NCBI GenBank assembly: GCA_963825345.1 | Contig: CAWGSQ010000006.1 | Location: 62,001 to 126,000 of the forward strand | Length of the DNA stretch: 64,000 nt | Direction: 5' to 3' | From: JACVRW01 sp963825345 | GTDB taxonomy: Bacteria; Actinomycetota; Thermoleophilia; Solirubrobacterales; Thermoleophilaceae | In this document: one piece after another, positions 58,465-64,000 of the stretch | How the letters are laid out: every line of letters begins with the position of its first letter | Numbering within the stretch: the stretch's first letter is position 1 | Position numbers and translations under genes: made by a program | Notes under the pieces: generated by a model | What the model was told of the DNA's origin: nothing | Seen by the model: only the letters and a program-made list of their open reading frames with translations | Database searches by the model: none

Positions 58465-59280
58465 TTAGCACTTCGTCTGCTTCGTCGCCGTGAACGTTGC
58501 GGGCGCCTGCGTGGCGGTCCGCTCCGTCGTGAACGTGGCGCGGGTGGTGCGCTTGCTGCCCTTGCACCCGACCTTGCTGTAGAAGCCGACCGTCTTGCCC
58601 TTGACCTTCTTCTTCTTGAGGAAGATCTTGTTGACGGACTCGCGGATCGAGTTGTCGATCCCGGGAGCCGGGTGCTTCAGGTTCTCCGGCACCGTGAAAC
58701 GGAAGTCCGAACCGGTCACGCCGGCGATCTTCGTCTTCACGAACCTCCCGTTGATCGAGTAGCGACCGTCGATCGGAAGCAGGCAGCCGACCTCGCGCGA
58801 GTTGAAGTCCTTCGGCGGCTGCTTGCTCTGGCTATCGAGGTGGATGACCATGCCCTTGCCGGTGTTGTAGAGCTCGAGCGCAAGGTTGCACGGCGAGCTG
58901 TGCTCGAGCGACTGGTCGCTGCTTGCACCGGCCGCGTTCCTCACGAGTCCCGAGCCGACCAGCGCCTTCTCGCACTTCGAGGGCACGGGGCCTGGGTCGT
59001 TCAGGGAATCGAACGGACACGCGGGCGCGCCCTTCGGGTTGGCCACGATTCCCTCGGCGCCGATCGCGTACTTCTCGATCACGGTTCCGCGCTTCGATGG
59101 ATCAGACTCGCCAACCTGGAATCCCAGCGTGATCCCTGTGGGGATCGGCTTGGCCGTGGTGCCCTTGCCCTTGGCCGTGGTACCGGCCTTGTGCACCTGG
59201 TAGACGTTGGTCGCGACGGCCACGCTGGCCATTGCGAATACTGCTGCGACCGCCAGCGCGGCGATCAAAAGCTTTCGCAT
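58465..59280 (-). CDS. Secreted conserved protein of unknown function
   Basis: 271 residues. Signal peptide MRKLLIAALAVAAVFAMASVAVA, then a Lys/Thr-rich start (HKAGTTAKGKGTTAKP) and a beta-rich body with six Cys (ACPF, PSKCEKAL, PCNLALELY, GCLLPI, GCKGS, final Cys) that may form disulfides. A Lys-rich segment (KIFLKKKKVKGKTVG) and a Thr-rich C-terminus follow. ATG at 59280 has AGGAGGAG at a good distance. No family recognised. Confidence 0.75.
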   Translation of the reverse strand: MRKLLIAALAVAAVFAMASVAVATNVYQVHKAGTTAKGKGTTAKPIPTGITLGFQVGESDPSKRGTVIEKYAIGAEGIVANPKGAPACPFDSLNDPGPVPSKCEKALVGSGLVRNAAGASSDQSLEHSSPCNLALELYNTGKGMVIHLDSQSKQPPKDFNSREVGCLLPIDGRYSINGRFVKTKIAGVTGSDFRFTVPENLKHPAPGIDNSIRESVNKIFLKKKKVKGKTVGFYSKVGCKGSKRTTRATFTTERTATQAPATFTATKQTKC

Positions 59281-59421
59281 TACTCCTCCTAGAGGCTGAG
59301 ACGGGTACTGGGGGCAGACATCCTCGAACAGCCCACGCGAGCTCCAGCGAGCCAGGGCCGAACGGGGTCGGTCCAGCCTACAACAGGTTTGGGGGCCGAA
59401 TGTTGCGGCATTCTGTGAGGC

Positions 59422-60201
59422 GTGCGCCCGCCTAAGGAAGCCGAGATCTACGCGCCGGAGTTCCCGGGCGGCCTCGAATGGCTGAATGTCGCCTTCCTGC
59501 GCATGAACACGCTCATGGGCAGAGGGGCGGTCCTGGTCGAGTTCTGGGACTTCGCGCGGATCAACTCGCTGCGCACGCTGCCCTACCTGAAGGAATGGCA
59601 CGCCCGCTACGCGGACGCCGGCCTGCGGGTGATCGGCGTGCACACGCCGGGCTACTCGTTCGGGCGCGACCGGGACACCGTGGCCCGCGCGGTGGAGCGG
59701 CTCGAGATCGAGTACCCCGTGCTGCTCGACCCCGACTTCCAGACATGGCGCGACTACGGCAACAAGGGCTGGCCGGGTCGCTACCTGTTCGACCGCGCCG
59801 GGAAACTGGCGCACATCCACTACGGAGAGGGCGAATACAAGGACGCCGAGCTCGCCATCGGCGAATGCCTCGACCTCGATGTGGAGCCGATGGAGCCTGT
59901 GCGCCCGGAGGATGCGCCGGGAACGCTGCTCGAGCCGCAGACCGCCGACATAGTGCTGCCGGCCGAGCGCGAGCGCCTGGAGCTGGTGCGCGACTGGACC
60001 GACGGCGAGGACTGGATCGCCGCGGCCGACGCGGGCGCGGCGGCCAGCTTCGAGTTCAGCGCCGGCGAGGCGTACGCGGTGCTCTCAGGCGGCGACCTCG
60101 AGCCGGGGCTCTACGAGACGGACGGAACCGTCGAGGCGCAGTCACCGGGACTCCGCCTACACGGCGTCCAGTTCACCCCTGTGCCGCCAGCGCGGTCCTG
60201 A
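59422..60201 (+). CDS. TlpA/DipZ-like redoxin domain lacking its catalytic cysteines
   Basis: 259 residues, no signal peptide. The thioredoxin-like domain reads LVEFWDFARINSLRTLPYLKEW, then VIGVHTPGYSFGRDRDTVARAVERLEIEYPVLLD and GWPGRYLFDRAGKLAHIHYGEGEY. In the family the first motif is W-T-Y-x-C-I-N-C-x-R-T-L-P-Y; here the two Cys are Arg and Ser. About 90 extra residues at the C-terminus (ERERLELVRDWTDGEDWIAA) form a second domain. CATTCT is 7 bases before GTG 59422. Converges with ispH. Confidence 0.82.
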   Translation: MRPPKEAEIYAPEFPGGLEWLNVAFLRMNTLMGRGAVLVEFWDFARINSLRTLPYLKEWHARYADAGLRVIGVHTPGYSFGRDRDTVARAVERLEIEYPVLLDPDFQTWRDYGNKGWPGRYLFDRAGKLAHIHYGEGEYKDAELAIGECLDLDVEPMEPVRPEDAPGTLLEPQTADIVLPAERERLELVRDWTDGEDWIAAADAGAAASFEFSAGEAYAVLSGGDLEPGLYETDGTVEAQSPGLRLHGVQFTPVPPARS

Positions 60202-61129
60202 TGTCCTTCGGGAGCATGAAGCGCACGTCCTCCTGGACCACCTCGAACTCCGAGACGTCCGTGGTACCGCGTTCGCGGAAGAAGGACACCAGGCGCTGCA
60301 CGAGCTCCTCGGGGGCGCTCGCGCCTGACGAGATGCCGACCACGCGCTTGCCCTCGAGCCACTCCTCCCTCACCTGAGTCTCGTTATCGATCAGCTGCGA
60401 CTCGGCGCCGTGGTCGCGCGCAACCTCCACCAGCCGGTTCGAGTTCGAGGAGTTGCTTGAGCCGATCACGAGCACGAGGTCGCACTCGCGTGCCATCTGG
60501 CGAACCGCGAGCTGGCGGTTCGTCGTGGCGTAACAGATGTCGTCGGACTTCGGCCCGGTGATGTTGGGGAAGCGCTCGCGCAGCCGCCGGATGAGGCGAT
60601 CGGTCTCGTCGACACTGAGAGTGGTCTGGGTCAGGTAGGCAACCCGGTCCGGATCGTCGAGGACGAGATTGTCAACGTCCTCCTCGGTCTCCACGAGCAC
60701 GAAGTGCTCGGGCGCCTCGCCCATCGTCCCCTCGACCTCCTCATGGCCCTCGTGGCCGATCAGGACGATCGTGTAGCCCTCCGCCGCGAACTTCTTCGCC
60801 TCCACGTGGACCTTCGTCACGAGCGGGCAGGTGGCGTCGATGGTCGTGAGGCGGCGTGTCTCGGCGTTCGCGTGCACGGCCGGGGAGACTCCGTGGGCGG
60901 AAAAGACGACGGTCTCGCCCTCCGGCACCTCGGTCTCCTCCTCGACGAAGACCGCGCCGCGCTCGCGCAGCTGCTCCACGACGTGCTTGTTGTGCACGAT
61001 CTCCTTGCGCACGTAGACCGGCGGCCCGTACAGCTCGAGAGCGCGCTCCACCGTCTGGACTGCGCGGTCCACGCCTGCGCAGTAGCCGCGCGGGGCGGCG
61101 AGCAGCAGCTTTTCGGGGGCGGAGGCCAT
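60173..61129 (-). CDS. ispH: 4-hydroxy-3-methylbut-2-enyl diphosphate reductase
   Basis: Fe-S enzyme of the last MEP-pathway step, 318 residues. The three cluster Cys are in APRGYCAGVDRAVQ, IDATCPLVTKVH and CDLVLVIGS-adjacent ICYATTNRQLAV (the last Cys). HGVSPAV, GHEGHEEVEGTMGEA and GSSNSSNSNRLVEVA are substrate-site motifs. ATG 61129 gives MASAPEKLLLAAPRGYC; TAGCCT is 8 bases upstream. Needs Fe-S clusters supplied by the Suf system. Confidence 0.96.
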   Translation of the reverse strand: MASAPEKLLLAAPRGYCAGVDRAVQTVERALELYGPPVYVRKEIVHNKHVVEQLRERGAVFVEEETEVPEGETVVFSAHGVSPAVHANAETRRLTTIDATCPLVTKVHVEAKKFAAEGYTIVLIGHEGHEEVEGTMGEAPEHFVLVETEEDVDNLVLDDPDRVAYLTQTTLSVDETDRLIRRLRERFPNITGPKSDDICYATTNRQLAVRQMARECDLVLVIGSSNSSNSNRLVEVARDHGAESQLIDNETQVREEWLEGKRVVGISSGASAPEELVQRLVSFFRERGTTDVSEFEVVQEDVRFMLPKDIRTALAAQG

Positions 61130-61154
61130 TGGTTGGGAGGCTAGCGAGCGCGCC

Positions 61155-62039
61155 TCACAGGTCCCTGAGGAACTCGTACATCGTCTCCCCCACCGCATCG
61201 ACGCTGCGCTCGGACACGGCCGACATGTCGTCGCAGCGGCGGTGCCAGCAGGGGAAGTCGAAGTCGATCAGGTCGATCGAGCGCACGCCCTGCCTCCGGA
61301 ACGGGATGTGGTCGTCGAGCACGCCGCCCTGCATCCCGCCGGGGAACACGGCGCCGGCGCCCACTCGCTTCGCGGCCTCGCGCAATCGCGCCCAGAGACG
61401 CACGTCCGAGTAGCTCTCGCGCCTGAGCGTGAGCTTCCTGTCGCCCACGAAGTCGAGCAGGATCATGGCGCGCGCATCGCGGAAGACTGGGGCGGCGACC
61501 TTGCTGCCGCGCAGTCCGTAGCGCTCGAACTCGTTGTCCGGGATGCCGCGCGGCGCCTCCTCGCCGTCGAAGAACACGAACTTGATCGAGTGCCGGGGTC
61601 GCCTCAGCGTGCGAGCGAGCTGCAGGGCGACCGCGGTCCCCGAGGCGCCGTCGTTCGCCCCCACAAAGCGAGGGATGTCCTTGGTGTCGTAGTGGGCGCC
61701 GACCACGATGTAGCCGCGCTCGCGGCCGTGCACGGTCCCGATCACGTTGCGCAGGCCGTCCGGCACCTCCTGGTAGCGCCCGCGCGGGACCACTCGCTTG
61801 ATGAGCCCGGCGAGCCGGCGCGACTCGGGGGAGCCGGCGGGCCGCGGGCCCATCTCCACCTGCCGGCGCAGGAGCTGGAAGGCCGCCGCACCGTCGAAGC
61901 GGTCGACCGTGGCCGCGGGCGCGGCCTTCCCGTCGGCCGGGTCGTCATCGACGAACGGCAGGTTATCGGTGGCCACGAGGGCCACCAGGGTGAGACCGAT
62001 CGCCACCTGTACCGCGAGCACGATGCCCAACAGCTTCAC
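61155..62039 (-). CDS. M28-family Zn aminopeptidase-like protein
   Basis: 294 residues. N-terminal membrane helix (VKLLGIVLAVQVAIGLTLVALVATDN). Di-zinc peptidase motifs: YIVVGAHYDTKDIPRFVGANDGASGTAVALQLA, VFFDGEEA, and a late His region (GVLDDHIPFRRQG). Resembles glutaminyl-peptide cyclotransferase/M28. GTG at 62039 has CACAAT 7 bases upstream. Divergent from the wax ester synthase gene; 31 bases separate the start codons. Confidence 0.88.
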   Translation of the reverse strand: MKLLGIVLAVQVAIGLTLVALVATDNLPFVDDDPADGKAAPAATVDRFDGAAAFQLLRRQVEMGPRPAGSPESRRLAGLIKRVVPRGRYQEVPDGLRNVIGTVHGRERGYIVVGAHYDTKDIPRFVGANDGASGTAVALQLARTLRRPRHSIKFVFFDGEEAPRGIPDNEFERYGLRGSKVAAPVFRDARAMILLDFVGDRKLTLRRESYSDVRLWARLREAAKRVGAGAVFPGGMQGGVLDDHIPFRRQGVRSIDLIDFDFPCWHRRCDDMSAVSERSVDAVGETMYEFLRDL

Positions 62040-62070
62040 AGAGCCGATTGTGCCGGGTAGGCTGCCCGTC
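62040..62070. promoter_or_regulatory. Overlapping divergent leaderless promoters
   Basis: Plus strand: TAGGCT (62058-62063), 7 bases, GTG 62071. Minus strand: CACAAT (62052-62047), 7 bases, GTG 62039. Both -10 elements fit in a 31-base gap, leaving no room for separate leaders and forcing the two polymerases to share DNA. Confidence 0.65.
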
Positions 62071-63558
62071 GTGGGGCAGCAGGGACATAAGGACCGCCTG
62101 AGCGCGATCGACGCTTCGTTTTTGCACCAGGAGAAGCAGTCGTCGCACATGCACGTTGGCGCGCTGGCCGTGTTCGAGGGACCGCCGCCCGCACGTGAGG
62201 ACTTCTGCGGTCACCTGGAGGCGCGTCTCGGGCGCGTGCCGCGCTACCGCCAGAAGCTCGCGTTCCCGCCGCTCGAGACCGGCCGGCCGTTCTGGGTCGA
62301 CGACCCGACCTTCAACCTCGACTACCACGTGCGCCACACCGCCCTGCCGAAGCCCGGCAGTGACGACCAGCTTCGCCAGCTCGTGGGACGGATCTTCTCG
62401 CAGCGGCTCGACCGCTCGAAGCCGCTCTGGGAGATCTGGATCGTGCAGGGGCTCGAGGGCGGCCGGTTCGCGCTGGTCTCGAAGACCCACCATGCGCTCG
62501 TGGACGGCGTCTCGGGCGTGGACATCGCAACCGTCCTGTTCGACCTCTCGCCGGTACCGGCCGAGCCCGAGCCCGCCGAGGTCGAGGACCGCTGGATGCC
62601 CGCCCCCGAGCCCTCCGACGTCGAGCTGATGGCAGAGGGCGTGGCCAGCCTGGTGCGCACGCCGTTCGGTCTCGCCGGGCGGGCGCTCGGCGCCCTCCAG
62701 CATCCCGGCGACACGATCGAGCGCGTACGCGAGGCCGCCGAGGGCCTCGGCGAGGTGGTGTGGGCCGGGATGAACCCCGCGCCCGACGTGCCGCTCAACG
62801 TGCCGATCGGCCCGCACCGGCGCGTGCGCTGGCTCCAGAACCGCCTGTCCGACTTCAAGGAGATCAAGAACGCGCTCGGCGGAACCGTGAACGACGCGGT
62901 GCTCGCGGTCGTGGCGGGAGCTCTCCGCCGCTGGCTGCGTGATCGCGGGGTGCGCACAGAGGGCACGGAGCTGCGCGCACTCGTGCCCGTGTCAATCCGC
63001 TCGGACGACGAGAAGGGCTCACTCGGCAACCGCATCGCCGCAATGCGCGGGCCGCTGCCGGTGTACGTGGACGATCCGGTGGAGCGGCTGCGTGTGGTGC
63101 AGCAAGGCATGGGCGAGCTGAAGGAGTCGAAGCAGGCGCTCGGCGCCGAGGTGATCGCCGGCCTCACGGATTTCGCGCCACCCACCCTGCTCGCCCAGGC
63201 GTCGCGGCTCAACTTCTCCACGAGGCTCTTCAACCTGATCGTGACGAACGTGCCCGGCCCGCAGTTCCCGCTCTACCTGCTCGGCCGTGAGATGCAGGAG
63301 ATCGTGCCGATCGCGTTCCTGCCCGAGAACCACGCGCTCGCCATCGCGATCATGAGCTACAACGGCAAGGTCGACTTCGGCCTGCTCGCCGACTACGACG
63401 CCATGCCCGACCTCGACGCCTTCGCGGACCACCTCGAGGAGTCGCTCGACGAGCTGCTGGCGGCGGCGCGAAAGGCCGGCAAGGCCAGTGCCCGCTCGAA
63501 CGGGAGCAAGAAGGACGGAACTCCCGGCACGGCAAGAAAGAAGACACCGGCCTCCTGA
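62071..63558 (+). CDS. Wax ester synthase/diacylglycerol acyltransferase
   Basis: 495 residues. RLSAIDASFLHQEKQSSHMHVGALAVFEG opening; active-site motif KTHHALVDGVSGVDIATVLF (HHxxxDG); later NDAVLAVVAGALRRWL and NVPGPQFPLYLLGREM, both WS/DGAT signatures. Makes storage wax esters or triacylglycerol. GTG 62071 is chosen because TAGGCT lies 7 bases before it and the frame upstream reads the divergent gene antisense. Coupled to a secreted hydrolase by a 1-base overlap. Confidence 0.92.
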   Translation: MGQQGHKDRLSAIDASFLHQEKQSSHMHVGALAVFEGPPPAREDFCGHLEARLGRVPRYRQKLAFPPLETGRPFWVDDPTFNLDYHVRHTALPKPGSDDQLRQLVGRIFSQRLDRSKPLWEIWIVQGLEGGRFALVSKTHHALVDGVSGVDIATVLFDLSPVPAEPEPAEVEDRWMPAPEPSDVELMAEGVASLVRTPFGLAGRALGALQHPGDTIERVREAAEGLGEVVWAGMNPAPDVPLNVPIGPHRRVRWLQNRLSDFKEIKNALGGTVNDAVLAVVAGALRRWLRDRGVRTEGTELRALVPVSIRSDDEKGSLGNRIAAMRGPLPVYVDDPVERLRVVQQGMGELKESKQALGAEVIAGLTDFAPPTLLAQASRLNFSTRLFNLIVTNVPGPQFPLYLLGREMQEIVPIAFLPENHALAIAIMSYNGKVDFGLLADYDAMPDLDAFADHLEESLDELLAAARKAGKASARSNGSKKDGTPGTARKKTPAS

Positions 63559-64000
63559 TGCGCCATCGGCTCGCCGTTCCCCTGGCCCTCGCGGTCGCGG
63601 GTCTCCTTGCGCCCGCCGCCCAGGCGGCGCCGCCCAACCCGTTCGGCCATGTGTGTGGGCCCCAGGACGGCGTGGTGTTCTGCCCAACGGCCACCGACGT
63701 GGAGCGCGTGCCGAGCTTCGACGGAGTCCCTCTCGACGTGGACGTGACCCTGCCCGCCAGCGGCGACGGCCCGTTCCCGACGATCGTGATGATGCACGGC
63801 TACGGCGGCAGCAAGACGTCCTTCGAGGGCCTCCTGTCCGAGGAGCCGAGCTACAACAACATCTTCTACGCCCGGCAGGGCTACGCCGTCGTCAACTACT
63901 CGGCGCGCGGGTTCGGCCGCTCGTGCGGCAGGCCCGACTCGCGCACGAGCCCGGCCTGCGACGCCGGCTGGATCCATCTGACCGACCATCGCTACGAGGC
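63558..64000 (+). CDS. Secreted alpha/beta hydrolase (CocE/X-Pro peptidase-like), cut by window end
   Basis: First ~147 residues. Signal peptide MRHRLAVPLALAVAGLLAPAAQAA; then FDGVPLDVDVTLPASGDGPFPTIVMMHGYGGSKTSFEG and YARQGYAVVNYSARGFGRSCGRP, as in CocE/NonD and X-prolyl dipeptidyl aminopeptidases. The catalytic Ser lies beyond the window. ATG shares a base with the DGAT stop. Confidence 0.85.
   Translation, partial: MRHRLAVPLALAVAGLLAPAAQAAPPNPFGHVCGPQDGVVFCPTATDVERVPSFDGVPLDVDVTLPASGDGPFPTIVMMHGYGGSKTSFEGLLSEEPSYNNIFYARQGYAVVNYSARGFGRSCGRPDSRTSPACDAGWIHLTDHRYE

Noticed and set aside
1..64000. Defence island, prophage, CRISPR array or secondary-metabolite cluster
   Set aside because: No integrase, phage structural gene, direct-repeat/spacer array, nuclease/helicase pair or NRPS/PKS was found; genes are mostly housekeeping or metabolic.

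Overview
The window is about 70% G+C, densely packed and free of tRNA, rRNA, CRISPR arrays and insertion sequences. Frequent GTG/TTG starts, many 4-base stop/start overlaps (GTGA, ATGA), a CysO/CysM/Mec-type cysteine pathway, a SufU-type Suf system and an R2lox-like oxidase point to a high-GC actinobacterium. A deep lineage such as Thermoleophilia (Solirubrobacterales and relatives) is my best guess; this is inference, with no marker gene to prove it.

Layout. 0-3.1 kb (-): murI-rph-rdgB-CDF cation exporter. 3.2-3.8 kb: a small hypothetical gene and an orphan Flp-type pilin. 3.9-7.6 kb (+): asnB, a GT4 glycosyltransferase, a short coiled-coil protein and a zinc-ribbon membrane protein. 7.6-11.4 kb: HDAC-like deacetylase, nadB, flavin reductase, R2lox-like oxidase. 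12.1-16.3 kb (+): hydantoinase A/B and a beta-hydroxyacid dehydrogenase. 16.3-17.3 kb (-): an SRPBCC/TetR pair behind a promoter with two matching operators. 18-21 kb: a secreted penicillin-acylase-type Ntn hydrolase. 21-23.8 kb (-): three genes that fit 4-hydroxyproline breakdown. 23.9-25.6 kb: ECF sigma factor and a membrane beta-propeller partner. 25.8-30 kb: HExxH protein, GAF-GGDEF cyclase, two acyl-CoA dehydrogenases.

The central block (30.4-43.9 kb) is about sulfur and Fe-S metabolism. It holds a JAMM protease (Mec-like), CysM, a CysO-like sulfur carrier and a rhodanese-ThiF activating enzyme, then an Rrf2 regulator with sufC-sufD-sufS-sufU. CysO would be adenylated and sulfurated by the ThiF-rhodanese protein, donate sulfur to CysM, and Mec would release cysteine; SufS and SufU then mobilise cysteine sulfur for Fe-S clusters. 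sufB is not in the suf operon. It lies 12 kb away, back to back with an FbpABC iron-uptake operon, with a DtxR/IdeR-like iron box between them. fbpB carries an apparent frameshift.

44.5-51.3 kb is accessory: cupin, cyclase, DrrAB-like exporter, secreted propeller, ArsR/AHSA1 pair and a methyltransferase. 57-64 kb holds secreted or membrane proteins, ispH, an M28 peptidase, a wax ester synthase/DGAT and a partial secreted hydrolase.

The most notable signals are non-coding. Many first genes have TAnnnT placed 6-8 bases before an ATG/GTG, as expected for leaderless mRNAs. cysM and the moeB-like gene share a near-identical promoter-proximal palindrome. Two genes appear to start with CTG inside a CTGA overlap. 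A GGGGTCAGACCCC palindrome family has inserted in frame in one gene and in tandem in one promoter region.
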